Notes: a model not told the origin generated them from the sequence alone. Positions 1 to 6,832 are shown, counted from the stretch's first letter. The stretch: 13,173 nucleotides of DNA from Lonsdalea britannica (GCF_946477055.1 NZ_CAMKXG010000082.1:1-13173); one strand, 5' to 3'. Program-made: numbers and translations.

Positions 1-110
1 TGCTGGGAGACCGAGGGGTCAGCGCGTTGGAAAAACTGATGGGGCTGGTGCTGGTGATGCTGTCCACGCAGATGTTCCTCGACGGTATCCGCGCTTACCT
101 GCAGCTGTAA
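1..110 (+). CDS. yhgN: YhgN, MarC-family inner-membrane protein (3' end only)
   Basis: Only the last 35 or so codons are in the window; the reading frame begins at base 3 and stops with TAA at 108-110. The visible tail includes KLMGLVLVMLSTQMFLDGIR, which is the C-terminal transmembrane helix and tail typical of MarC-family proteins and very close to E. coli YhgN as I remember it. The family are six-helix inner-membrane proteins of uncertain substrate, annotated as NAAT transporters. The position next to a gluconate permease and gntR matches the E. coli order yhgN-gntU, which supports the assignment. Nothing can be said about the start or most of the protein. Confidence 0.85.
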   Translation, partial: LGDRGVSALEKLMGLVLVMLSTQMFLDGIRAYLQL

Positions 111-118
111 TCCGATAT

Positions 119-141
119 TCTGCCGGGGCCCGCCCGGCAGA
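119..141. terminator. hairpin between convergent yhgN and gntT
   Basis: A GC-rich inverted repeat has arms TCTGCCGGG (119-127) and CCCGGCAGA (133-141) around a 5-base loop. It lies between the yhgN stop and the gntT stop, which converge, so it is well placed as a shared terminator. Neither side carries a clear run of T, so efficient intrinsic termination is inferred rather than seen. Confidence 0.55.
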
Positions 142-150
142 GACTCTAGG

Positions 151-1467
151 TTAAACCACCAGGCTCATCAGCAGACAGCCGATCAACCCGCAAACCGCGA
201 TGATGGTTTCCAGCGCCGACCAGGATTTCAGCGTCTCGCCGATGGTCAGATTGAAATACTCTTTGAACAGCCAAAAACCGGGATCGTTGACGTGAGAAAA
301 AATCACGCTGCCGGACCCCACGGCAATCACCATCAGTTCTGGGCTGACGCCGGTGGTAGCGATCAACGGTGCGGCGATGCCGCCAGCCGTCATGGCGGCC
401 ACGGTCGCCGAACCGAGCGCAATGCGCAGCGTCGCGGCAATCAACCAGGCCAGGAATAGCGGCGACAGGCTGCTGCCCTCCATCATGTGGGCAATGTACT
501 TATCCACCCCGCTGTCGACCAGCACCTGCTTGAAAGCGCCGCCGCCGCCCAGAATTAACAGCATCATGGCGATGATTTTGATGGAGTCGGAGACAGTCGC
601 CATCACTTCATCCATCGTACGGCCGCGGTTAAGACCGAAGGTAAAAATCGCGATCAGCACCGAAATCATCGTCGCCATCACCGGATCGCCGAAGAACTCC
701 GCGTAGGGCAGCAGCGCATGTCCGTGCGGCAAGACCATTTCAGCAATGGCTCTCACCGCCATCAGAATCACCGGCACCAGCGCCGTGCCGACGCTCACGC
801 CGAAACTCGGCATTTCTTCTTCAGAAAATTGTTTTGGGTTGTACAGACCTTCAGGCACCGGCTTATCGATTTTCTTCAGGAAACGGGCGAAAACCGGGCC
901 AGCCAATATGGCGGTGGGGATCCCCAACAGCGTGCCGTAAAGCAGCGTTTTGCCCATATCGGCATGAAAAATGGCGGCGATGGCCGTCGGCGCTGGATGC
1001 GGCGGTAAGAAACCGTGGGTGACGGACAGCGCTGCGGCCATCGGTACGCCAGCATAAAGCAGAGGGATCCGCGCAGAAGCAACGATGCTGAATATCAGCG
1101 GCAGCAGCAGGACAAAACCAACTTCATAGAATAAGGCGAAGCCCACGGTGAAACCGGTCAGCATGATGGCCCACTGAATGTTTTTGTGGCCAAACCAGTC
1201 AATCAATGTGGTGGCAATCCGCTGCGCCCCGCCGCAGTCCGCCAGCATTTTCCCCAGCATCGCGCCGAAGCCCATCACCAGCGCCAGACTGCCGAGCGTT
1301 CCACCCACCCCGGTTTTGATGGAGGCGATGACTTTATCGACCGGCATACCCTGCAAGATCCCGACGGCCAGCGCCACCAGCACCAGTGCGATAAATCCAT
1401 TCAACTTACATCGAATCATTAACAACAGCAGTATGGCGACACCTACAGCAACGATGACTAATGGCAT
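151..1467 (-). CDS. gntT: GntT, high-affinity gluconate:H+ symporter
   Basis: A 438-residue inner-membrane gluconate importer of the GntP family with about 12-14 hydrophobic helices. It reads MPLVIVAVGVAILLLLMIR at the start and has the family landmarks GGTLGSLALVMGFGAMLGKM, FYEVGFVLLLPL, HGFLPPHPAPTAI and FSHVNDPGFWLFKEYFNLT. It fits E. coli GntT (438 residues) much better than GntU. An upstream in-frame ATG at 1489-1491 would add eight charged residues (MRLCRRKV). I chose 1467 because it gives the family length and has GGAGAAAGG just upstream. The gene lies downstream of gntR on the same strand, in the place where E. coli has gntKU. Control by GntR, and probably CRP, is indicated by sites at 1627-1656 and 1698-1713. 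Confidence 0.95.
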   Translation of the reverse strand: MPLVIVAVGVAILLLLMIRCKLNGFIALVLVALAVGILQGMPVDKVIASIKTGVGGTLGSLALVMGFGAMLGKMLADCGGAQRIATTLIDWFGHKNIQWAIMLTGFTVGFALFYEVGFVLLLPLIFSIVASARIPLLYAGVPMAAALSVTHGFLPPHPAPTAIAAIFHADMGKTLLYGTLLGIPTAILAGPVFARFLKKIDKPVPEGLYNPKQFSEEEMPSFGVSVGTALVPVILMAVRAIAEMVLPHGHALLPYAEFFGDPVMATMISVLIAIFTFGLNRGRTMDEVMATVSDSIKIIAMMLLILGGGGAFKQVLVDSGVDKYIAHMMEGSSLSPLFLAWLIAATLRIALGSATVAAMTAGGIAAPLIATTGVSPELMVIAVGSGSVIFSHVNDPGFWLFKEYFNLTIGETLKSWSALETIIAVCGLIGCLLMSLVV

Positions 1468-1626
1468 AACCTTTCTCCGGCAGAGCCTCATCGCTCCCGG
1501 AAACCACCGGAGAACGAAGGCGAAGGTGATTCTGCTACGGCCTAATCAATGGCCTGGTACGGCAGCAGCGATACAACATCAGAAGCGATGGGTGAAGCGC
1601 CATCAGGGGAACGGGTGACACCCGTA

Positions 1627-1656
1627 ATGTTACCGGTATCATGATACCGGTAACAT
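1627..1656. promoter_or_regulatory. double GntR operator, perfect 30-bp palindrome
   Basis: The two halves ATGTTACCGGTATCA (1627-1641) and TGATACCGGTAACAT (1642-1656) are exact reverse complements. The palindrome can be read as two 16-base GntR operators, ATGTTACCGGTATCAT (1627-1642) and ATGATACCGGTAACAT (1641-1656), in opposite orientation and sharing two bases. Each has the ACCGGT core and ATGTTA/TATCAT flanks of known gnt operators in E. coli. It lies upstream of gntT and overlaps the likely -10 element, so bound GntR would block transcription until gluconate releases it. Confidence 0.88.
1641..1646 (-). promoter_or_regulatory. candidate -10 element of the gntT promoter
   Basis: On the minus strand TATCAT (5 of 6 to TATAAT) lies inside the GntR palindrome. 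A start near 1634 would follow. No good -35 element is found 16-18 bases upstream, which fits a promoter dependent on an activator. The candidate CRP site would be centred about 71.5 bases upstream of that start, a usual class I position. The exact start is inferred. Confidence 0.45.
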
Positions 1657-1697
1657 GTTAAGAACTGGAACTAACCTGCAGCACTTAATTTACAGTT

Positions 1698-1713
1698 TGG
1701 GATAAAGATCAAA
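1698..1713 (-). promoter_or_regulatory. candidate CRP-cAMP site upstream of gntT
   Basis: The minus strand reads TTTGA-TCTTTA-TCCCA, matching 8 of 10 positions of TGTGA-N6-TCACA. E. coli gntT is activated by CRP, and the spacing to the proposed -10 element is suitable. It is a single imperfect match and is offered as a candidate only. Confidence 0.4.
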
Positions 1714-1891
1714 TATTGCCAGGTGGGAAGGTGGCTTTTGGCGATGACGAATTGTTAGCCGCCGAGACGCTCGACGACCAAACGCGCTGCCGTCAAAGCC
1801 AGCCGGTGTGAAGAAGTTTATGAGTGACAGCAGAGAGATAAATCGCGGACTGGCGTCCCGGAGATTAAGACGCTGCCGCGGGTGGATGAGC

Positions 1892-2890
1892 CTATAAACT
1901 GTCGCCGGGCAGCAGCTCGAAACCTTCGTCATGCAGGACCGACGTAACCGGCTCGCCGTTCAGACGCGCCAGCAGCATTTCGGCCCCCACTTCACCGATG
2001 CGCTCACGCGGCGTGAGGACGCTCGTCAAACGGGGAACCATCGCCTGACCGATGTTGTGGCCGTGGAAACCGACAACGCTCATCTGCCGGGGAATACTCA
2101 GTCCCTGCCGCTGGCACTCGAAAATCGCGCCGATCGCCAGGTCGTCGTTGGTGCAGAACACGCTGTCGATGTCAGGGCACTCTCTCTGCGCCCGCCGCAG
2201 CAGTTCGCCGCCCAACGTATATGACGAGGCGCTTTCGCTCATCACGCTGTGCGCGTGCAAACCGGCCTCTTGCATCGCCAGCTCATAGCCCTGCCGTTTC
2301 ATCAGGGTACGTTCATCCAGCCGTGCGCCCAGATAGACTACGTGCCGACGTCCCCGCCCGATGATGTGCCGCGTCATCTGTCGTGAGGCTTCGACGTTGT
2401 CAAAACCCACCGCCATATCCAGACAGGGGGAAACGGAATCCATCAGTTCCACGACCGGAATACCGGAGACGTTAATCATCTGCCGGGTGCGTGCCGTGTG
2501 GGTGCGTTCCGCCAGTATCAAGCCGTCGATGTTGTAAGACAGCAGCGACATCAAGCGCTGCTCTTCTTTTTCAGGGTGATAGCCATAGTGAGCCAGCATG
2601 GTTTGATAACCCTGAGCCTCCGTCACCCGCTCAATGCCGCGCAGCACTTCTGCAAAGACCTGATTCGTCAGCGACGGCAACAGAACGCCGATGGCGCGGC
2701 TGGTGGCGTTGGCCAGAATATGCGGCGTTCGGTTGGGAATGTATCCCAGTTCATCCACTACGGCGGCGATTTTCTTTTGCAGCGCAGCGGACACCTGGGA
2801 AGGATTGCGCAGATAGCGGCTGACCGTCATTTTCGTGACGCCAACGCGATCGGCGACATCCTGAAGAGCCGGTCTTTTCTTCTTGATCAT
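1892..2890 (-). CDS. gntR: GntR, LacI-family gluconate repressor
   Basis: A 332-residue transcriptional repressor of gluconate uptake and metabolism genes. The N-terminus has the LacI-type helix-turn-helix LQDVADRVGVTKMTVSRYLR (residues about 9-28) and a hinge with NATSRAIGVLLPSLTNQVF. The rest is a periplasmic-binding-protein-like effector domain; FCTNDDLAIGAIFECQRQG and GFHGHNIGQ are typical of GntR. Length is one residue more than E. coli GntR (331) and the proteins align throughout. The ATG at 2888-2890 is fixed by this alignment, although only a weak ribosome binding site (GCCACGG) precedes it. A half-operator CCGGTATC lies in its upstream region. The gene precedes gntT, its likely target, on the same strand, separated by 424 bases; gntK is not present in the window. 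Confidence 0.96.
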   Translation of the reverse strand: MIKKKRPALQDVADRVGVTKMTVSRYLRNPSQVSAALQKKIAAVVDELGYIPNRTPHILANATSRAIGVLLPSLTNQVFAEVLRGIERVTEAQGYQTMLAHYGYHPEKEEQRLMSLLSYNIDGLILAERTHTARTRQMINVSGIPVVELMDSVSPCLDMAVGFDNVEASRQMTRHIIGRGRRHVVYLGARLDERTLMKRQGYELAMQEAGLHAHSVMSESASSYTLGGELLRRAQRECPDIDSVFCTNDDLAIGAIFECQRQGLSIPRQMSVVGFHGHNIGQAMVPRLTSVLTPRERIGEVGAEMLLARLNGEPVTSVLHDEGFELLPGDSL

Positions 2891-2955
2891 CCGTGGCTAT
2901 CCAACTCGGGAAAAGTAGTCGGAGTTTAACAAAAAACCCGCTGGCGAGTATCGTT

Positions 2956-2971
2956 CCGATACCGGATTACA
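2956..2971. promoter_or_regulatory. possible degenerate GntR half-site upstream of gntR
   Basis: GATACCGG at 2958-2965 matches one half of the gntT operator exactly (CCGGTATC on the minus strand), but the other half is not conserved. It lies about 70 bases upstream of the gntR start, where it could serve autoregulation. One half-site match of eight bases is weak evidence. Confidence 0.25.
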
Positions 2972-3032
2972 ACGACTTTCATCACGGTTGAGATCGGTTT
3001 CGCATCATCTATTCTGGGCGTGATTGCGCGCT

Positions 3033-3069
3033 AAAAGGGCGTCGGCCCATGGAAAGATGGCGACGCCCT
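3033..3069 (-). terminator. intrinsic terminator downstream of yhhW
   Basis: The arms AGGGCGTCG (3036-3044) and CGACGCCCT (3061-3069) pair perfectly. An inner CCAT/ATGG extends the stem across a 2-base bulge to the loop GGAAAG. Read on the minus strand the stem is followed by TTTT (3036-3033). It lies about 70 bases after the yhhW stop and before gntR, so it probably ends the yhhW transcript. Confidence 0.7.
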
Positions 3070-3140
3070 GACTCGCTGAATGCGTTGCACGGCATCCGGC
3101 ACATCATGTTGTGATGCGCTACACCGTCCAGCGCCTGCAC

Positions 3141-3836
3141 TTATACCGGCGGTAGATCAAACAGCAGGATTTCACTGTCTTCATCTGCGGTGATTGAAAG
3201 AGCACTTTCGTCCCACAGGGCCAAGGCGTCGCTGGTGCTCGCCGTCTGGCCATTCACCGTGATCGTTCCGCGCACAACCTGGATCCAGACGCGGCGGCCG
3301 GGCTCGATGTCGTGAGCGGCCTGCTCCTGCGCGTTCAATGCCCAGCGCCAAAGCGACATGTCCTGAAAGACTTTGAGAGAACCGTCGCCACCCTCTGGCG
3401 ACAACACCCGCTGTTTACCCTGCTTATCGTCAAAGCGGCGCTGCTCATAGCGTGGCGTCAGCCCTTTACGATCCGGGATGATCCAAATCTGATACAGATG
3501 CAGCAATTCATCCGGGCTGGCATTGTATTCGGAATGACGAACACCGGTGCCCGCACTCATGATCTGGAACTCGCCTGCCGGGATCCGTTCGTGATTCCCC
3601 ATGCTGTCCTGATGTTCAATGGTGCCGGACAACACGTAGGTCAGAATTTCCATATCCCGATGCGGGTGCATGCCGAAACCCTGCCCGCCTTCAATACGAT
3701 CTTCATTGATCACCCGCAGGGCGGAAAAGCCCATGAAGTCCGGGTCATGGTAATCGGCAAATGAAAACGTATGCCAGCTGTCGAGCCAGCCGTGGTTGGC
3801 GTGTCCGCGCTGCTGCGCCTGACGTAAATAGATCAT
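3141..3836 (-). CDS. yhhW: YhhW, pirin-family quercetin 2,3-dioxygenase
   Basis: A 231-residue bicupin protein of the pirin family, the same length as E. coli YhhW, which cleaves quercetin in vitro. The metal ligands of the N-terminal cupin are all present: His57 and His59 in GMHPHRDME, His101 and Glu103 in VRHSEYN. Other hallmarks are WLDSWHTFSFADY, AGEFQIMSAGTG and the C-terminal LLFDLPPV. The start at 3834-3836 has an excellent ribosome binding site (AAGGAGGAAG). The gene sits between ryhB and gntR as in E. coli but appears to be its own transcription unit, with a terminator behind it and the RyhB terminator in front. Its physiological substrate is not known. In a plant-associated host, flavonoid breakdown is plausible but is an inference. 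Confidence 0.95.
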   Translation of the reverse strand: MIYLRQAQQRGHANHGWLDSWHTFSFADYHDPDFMGFSALRVINEDRIEGGQGFGMHPHRDMEILTYVLSGTIEHQDSMGNHERIPAGEFQIMSAGTGVRHSEYNASPDELLHLYQIWIIPDRKGLTPRYEQRRFDDKQGKQRVLSPEGGDGSLKVFQDMSLWRWALNAQEQAAHDIEPGRRVWIQVVRGTITVNGQTASTSDALALWDESALSITADEDSEILLFDLPPV

Positions 3837-3888
3837 CGTTGCTTCCTCCTTCGTTTTGAACAGTCTAGCGACGGCGCACCGGGAAGAT

Positions 3889-3916
3889 AGCGTAAAAAAC
3901 TCAACGTGCAGTTCAA
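3889..3916 (-). promoter_or_regulatory. weak candidate promoter of yhhW
   Basis: On the minus strand TTGAAC (3916-3911) and TACGCT (3894-3889) are separated by 16 bases, about 50 bases upstream of the yhhW ribosome binding site. The match to sigma-70 is moderate. A promoter is needed here because the RyhB terminator lies just upstream. Confidence 0.3.
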
Positions 3917-3963
3917 AAAAATAGCGGGATTTCTGGAAATCAGTTTCCGTAAATCATGCGAAC

Positions 3964-3991
3964 AAAAAAAAAGCCAGCACCCGAGCTGGCT
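3964..3991 (-). terminator. RyhB intrinsic terminator
   Basis: A 7-bp stem (AGCCAGC/GCTGGCT) with the six-base loop TCGGGT is followed on the minus strand by an uninterrupted T run (3972-3964). It is a textbook intrinsic terminator and the Hfq-binding tail of RyhB. Confidence 0.93.
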
Positions 3992-4087
3992 AAATAAATA
4001 CTGGAAGCAATGTGAGCAATGTCGTGCTTTCACAGCAAAACCTCGCTGAATCATCAAGATTGAGACAGATGGGTTTTCCCGGAACGC
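3964..4087 (-). ncRNA. ryhB: RyhB, Fur-controlled iron-sparing small RNA
   Basis: The minus strand from 4031 to 3996 reads GAAAGCACGACATTGCTCAC followed by ATTGCTTCCAGTATT. As I recall it, this is the conserved target-pairing and Hfq-binding core of E. coli RyhB. The core is followed by the terminator stem AGCCAGC (3991-3985 on minus) / GCTGGCT (3978-3972) and a run of nine T. A Fur box and promoter lie immediately upstream. In E. coli the gene is also close to yhhW. RyhB represses mRNAs of iron-using proteins when iron is scarce. The start near 4087 is predicted from the promoter and would give about 124 nt, longer than the 90 nt of E. coli RyhB. The first 55 or so bases differ from E. coli. 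The core is certain; the 5' end is not. Confidence 0.93.
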
Positions 4088-4093
4088 ATGGCA

Positions 4094-4123
4094 ATAATAA
4101 TCATTATCATTCGCACCTGTAAA
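4094..4123 (-). promoter_or_regulatory. ryhB promoter with overlapping Fur box
   Basis: The minus strand reads TGATAATGATTATTA (4109-4095), matching the 7-1-7 Fur motif TGATAAT-N-ATTATCA at all but one position. It lies between TTTACA (-35, 4123-4118) and TATTAT (-10, 4099-4094), which are 18 bases apart, so iron-bound Fur would block RNA polymerase directly. This fits the known iron repression of ryhB. Confidence 0.85.
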
Positions 4124-4193
4124 GCGTTTTTTTGACCTTGTCAGTTTGCTGACAGGGTTAACATTGTGACACGTCCGGACATACCCAGCGCCG

Positions 4194-5006
4194 TCAGCGA
4201 TCGATCAGCGAGGCATACTGTTCACGCAGGTAGCTCGGCACCGCATCATCCGCATTGGTGCCGATCACTTCCAGCTCAGGCAAACGGTCCTTCAAGCGCT
4301 GGTGTGCGGCCGCCATGATGCAGCCTTTTCCCGCCATCGAGAGCATTTCCAGGTCGTTCATACCGTCGCCGAAGGCGATGCAATCCTTCACGCCATGCCC
4401 CATCAGTTTCGCTACCTGCTCCAGCGCATGTCCTTTCGATACGCCGCCTGCCATGACTTCCAGGCAGTTCACCGAGGAAAAGCTCACGTTGACGCGGTCG
4501 CCCCAGCGGGCGTTGAGCGCCTCTTCCAACGGCAGCAGACGTTCATGTTCATCGCAGGTGAAAAAGACCTTCCCGACATCGTCGGTGTCCAGCGAGGTCG
4601 GGTCGAACAGCTGGTACTTGAATACAGATTCCTGGAAGAACTGCTCTTCTTCCGGTCGGGAGCGGCTCATGAACCAGTCATCGCCGCGATAGATATGCGT
4701 GAGAATGTCCTCACGGTCGTACATGATGCCGAACAGATCGCGCGCGATATCGCTGTCCAGATTATGGCTGACCAACAGTTCTCCGTCGGTGTTATGTACG
4801 CGGGCGCCGTTGGAGGTGATCATGTATGCGCTGATCCCCAGTTTGTCGCGGATCTGTGCGACATCCTTATGGTGCCGTCCGGTGGCGAAGACAAAATGAA
4901 CGCCCTGCTCCGTCAGCAACTGCAACGTTTCTCTGGCATAGGGGGTAAGCGTATGAGCGGGGGACAGCAGCGTGCCATCCAAATCGGAAGCAACAATTGG
5001 GTACAT
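4194..5006 (-). CDS. yigL: YigL, HAD-superfamily sugar/pyridoxal phosphatase
   Basis: A 270-residue Cof-type haloacid dehalogenase phosphatase; E. coli YigL dephosphorylates pyridoxal phosphate and sugar phosphates. Motif I is SDLDGTLL with nucleophile Asp8 and acid/base Asp10. Motif II is FATGR (Thr42) with ITSNGARV next. Lys191 is in GGVSKGHALEQ, and motif IV is AFGDGMNDLEML with Asp214 and Asp218. The C2-type cap lies between about residues 85 and 185. It starts 48 bases after the pldB stop and is probably co-transcribed with it. In Salmonella the small RNA SgrS stabilises the pldB-yigL message during sugar-phosphate stress; whether that holds here was not tested. The GGAGG upstream is 14 bases from the ATG, rather far, but no alternative start is available. 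Confidence 0.95.
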   Translation of the reverse strand: MYPIVASDLDGTLLSPAHTLTPYARETLQLLTEQGVHFVFATGRHHKDVAQIRDKLGISAYMITSNGARVHNTDGELLVSHNLDSDIARDLFGIMYDREDILTHIYRGDDWFMSRSRPEEEQFFQESVFKYQLFDPTSLDTDDVGKVFFTCDEHERLLPLEEALNARWGDRVNVSFSSVNCLEVMAGGVSKGHALEQVAKLMGHGVKDCIAFGDGMNDLEMLSMAGKGCIMAAAHQRLKDRLPELEVIGTNADDAVPSYLREQYASLIDR

Positions 5007-5054
5007 ACGTTGGAATCTAACCTCCGCAGGTTAAACGCGGCCGGGCCGCAGAAT

Positions 5055-6047
5055 TTAATGATATTGCGCAAAATGGTGCAGAATCCGGCGAAAAACGTCG
5101 GCGCGCACCGCATCTTCTTCAAACAGCATGTCATGACGGGCACCGCGTATGATGCGCGGTTTTCCTCCAGCCACCGGATGACCGGCCTCCGCCATCATCT
5201 TGCAAAAGGCATCCTGCCCGAGGTTATCCACCACCCGGTCATCCTCCGCCTGCAACACGAGCAGAGGGGTGGTGATTTTCGCCGCTCTCGACATTAAATC
5301 CCTGCCCGCTAACAGCGCTTCTCGTACCCAGTGATAGGTCGGTCCGCCAATCCGCAGCGACGGGTCGTCGGCATAGGTCCGCACACTGCGCAGATGTCGG
5401 GCGCGACTGTGGGTCAACACATTGAGGACATACGGCAACGGCTGCCACTGGCTGGCGCCAATGGCGTAATAGTCACGCAGCTTCGGATGACGCTCGGTGC
5501 GATCCAGAATGCGCCAGGCCAGCCATTCCGGCATCGGCAGATGGATGTCGCACATGGGGGCACACAGCGCGGCGGCATCGAACGCCTCGGGCCGACGGGC
5601 CATAAAATCGGCCAGAATCACGCCCCCCATCGAGTGCGCCAGCGCAAAGCGCCGTCGATACCCGCTTTTCGCCAGTTGCAGCTGCCAGAACTGCGCCACG
5701 TCGTCCACATAGTCACTGAAATTCTCAACGTGACCGCGATGGGTATCTTTCAGCAAACGTCCCGAACGTCCTTGCCCGCGATGATCCATCATCAGCACAT
5801 CATAACCATTGTGAAACAGGTCGTAGGCGACCTCGGAATATTTGACGTAGCTGTCGGTGCGGCCGGTGAGCAGCATCACAACCTGATGATGACGTGGAGA
5901 GGTAAAACGGGCAAAGCGAATGGGGACGTGGTCGACGCCGATGAACTCGCCCTCGTCCCGCCGCCGCCAGAAATCCAGCAAAGGTCCGGTGGAAAACGCA
6001 GCGTACTGCGCCTCTCGGTTGAGTAGACACTCAGGGTACTGAGTCAT
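5055..6047 (-). CDS. pldB: PldB, lysophospholipase L2
   Basis: A 330-residue alpha/beta hydrolase that removes the remaining acyl chain from lysophospholipids at the inner membrane. The nucleophile elbow is AHSMGG with Ser139. The acid is likely Asp270 in AEDDRVVD, and the histidine is His305 in GARHDMLFE. MDHRGQGRSGRL and THSRARHLRSVRTYADDP are strongly conserved with E. coli PldB (340 residues). The frame is open further up to an ATG at 6141-6143. I chose the ATG at 6045-6047 (MTQYPECLLNREAQYAAF) because the family homology begins there and the extra 32 residues look like noise running into the divergent rhtB region. The ribosome binding site is weak (GCGAGAATG). It is divergent from rhtB and leads into yigL. 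Confidence 0.93.
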   Translation of the reverse strand: MTQYPECLLNREAQYAAFSTGPLLDFWRRRDEGEFIGVDHVPIRFARFTSPRHHQVVMLLTGRTDSYVKYSEVAYDLFHNGYDVLMMDHRGQGRSGRLLKDTHRGHVENFSDYVDDVAQFWQLQLAKSGYRRRFALAHSMGGVILADFMARRPEAFDAAALCAPMCDIHLPMPEWLAWRILDRTERHPKLRDYYAIGASQWQPLPYVLNVLTHSRARHLRSVRTYADDPSLRIGGPTYHWVREALLAGRDLMSRAAKITTPLLVLQAEDDRVVDNLGQDAFCKMMAEAGHPVAGGKPRIIRGARHDMLFEEDAVRADVFRRILHHFAQYH

Positions 6048-6160
6048 CACACATTCTCGCGGTTGTTCATGGCGGCTAAACCTGGTTTTGTGAGCTCTGG
6101 TACAAAGATCGGCGTTGGCGTATTGTGGCATAAAAAGCGACATTCAGGGAGCATTGACGC

Positions 6161-6781
6161 ATGACCATCGAGTGGTGGTTTACCTATCTCGTAACCACAT
6201 TGATTCTGAGTCTTTCGCCGGGTTCCGGCGCCATCAACACCATGAGCACTGGCATCAGTCACGGTTATCGCGGCGCCTTCGCCTCGATTGCCGGTCTGCA
6301 GGTCGGGTTGCTCTGCCACATTGTGCTGGTGGGCATCGGCCTCGGCGCGCTGTTGTCCCAGTCCGTGCTGGCGTTTGAAGTGCTGAAGTGGGTCGGGGCG
6401 GCTTATCTGATTTGGCTCGGCATTCAGCAGTGGCGCAGCGCGGGCGGTCTGGATTTGAATACGCTGGCAAACACCATGCCGCGACGCAGACTGTTTAAAC
6501 GCGCGGTGCTGGTCAATTTGACCAACCCGAAAAGCATCGTTTTTCTGGCTGCGCTGTTTCCGCAATTTGTGATCCCGCATCAGCCTCAGACCATGCAATA
6601 TTTGGTGCTGGGCGTCACCACCATCGCCGTGGATGTCGTCGTGATGATCGGCTACGCCACGCTGGCGACCCGCATCGCCAAGTGGCTGAAAGGACCGCGG
6701 CAGGTGAAACGACTGAATCGGGTCTTTGGTTCGCTGTTTATTATGGTGGGCGCGCTGCTGGCGTCCGCCCGTCGGGCCTGA
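6161..6781 (+). CDS. rhtB: RhtB, homoserine/homoserine lactone exporter
   Basis: A 206-residue LysE/RhtB-family inner-membrane exporter with about six hydrophobic segments, the same length as E. coli RhtB. The family signature [15 protein letters not shown] is at residues 18-32. [39 protein letters not shown] and the tail [16 protein letters not shown] align closely with E. coli. Known substrates are homoserine and homoserine lactone, with resistance to high levels of these. The start ATG at 6161 has GGGAG about ten bases upstream. It is divergent from pldB (113 bases apart, no strong promoter recognised) and converges on its relative rhtC. Confidence 0.95.
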   Translation: MTIEWWFTYLVTTLILSLSPGSGAINTMSTGISHGYRGAFASIAGLQVGLLCHIVLVGIGLGALLSQSVLAFEVLKWVGAAYLIWLGIQQWRSAGGLDLNTLANTMPRRRLFKRAVLVNLTNPKSIVFLAALFPQFVIPHQPQTMQYLVLGVTTIAVDVVVMIGYATLATRIAKWLKGPRQVKRLNRVFGSLFIMVGALLASARRA

Positions 6782-6793
6782 CCCCGACGTCGA

Positions 6794-6830
6794 GCAAAGG
6801 TCATGGCGATACGCTCGCCATGACCTTTGC
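6794..6830. terminator. bidirectional hairpin between rhtB and rhtC
   Basis: A perfect 16-bp inverted repeat has arms GCAAAGGTCATGGCGA (6794-6809) and TCGCCATGACCTTTGC (6815-6830) around loop TACGC. It fills the gap between the two convergent genes; rhtC stops two bases away. T runs are short (GTTT on the plus side, none on the minus side), so it may also act as a 3'-end barrier. Confidence 0.8.
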
Positions 6831-6832
6831 GT

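Larger units (their letters stand above)
1468..1891. other. gntR-gntT intergenic region (regulatory, no clear gene)
   Basis: This 424-base gap holds the gntT promoter, operator and roughly 165-base leader described in separate entries. Next to the operator there is a 15-base hairpin, ACGGGT-GAC-ACCCGT at 1611-1625, which would sit close to the 5' end of the gntT mRNA. Between 1690 and 1891 both strands hold only short open frames. None starts with a well-placed start codon and ribosome binding site, and none resembles gluconokinase, the gene E. coli has between gntR and gntU. I see no gene here. Confidence 0.7.

Noticed and set aside
1657..1891. Possible gntK remnant between gntR and gntT, including the stop-ended stretch LALTAARLVVERLGG on the minus strand
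   Set aside because: All frames were read through. No P-loop, no GntK-like segment and no extended frame was found, and short open stretches are expected at this GC content.
1690..1932. 80-codon minus-strand ORF overlapping the 3' end of gntR
   Set aside because: It begins inside gntR in another frame, has no ribosome binding site or recognisable domain, and continues into the gntT regulatory region.
3833..4057. 74-codon minus-strand ORF beginning MMIQRGFAVK
   Set aside because: It runs straight through the RyhB core and its terminator and into the yhhW upstream region. It has no ribosome binding site of note, and the RNA identity explains the conservation.
4302..5297. 331-codon plus-strand ORF opposite yigL and pldB
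   Set aside because: It spans two real genes and their gap on the opposite strand, with shadow-like composition and no ribosome binding site supporting it.
6048..6143. N-terminal extension of PldB by 32 residues
   Set aside because: The added residues do not resemble PldB, and family homology begins at the ATG at 6045-6047. The extension would nearly fill the divergent promoter region with rhtB.
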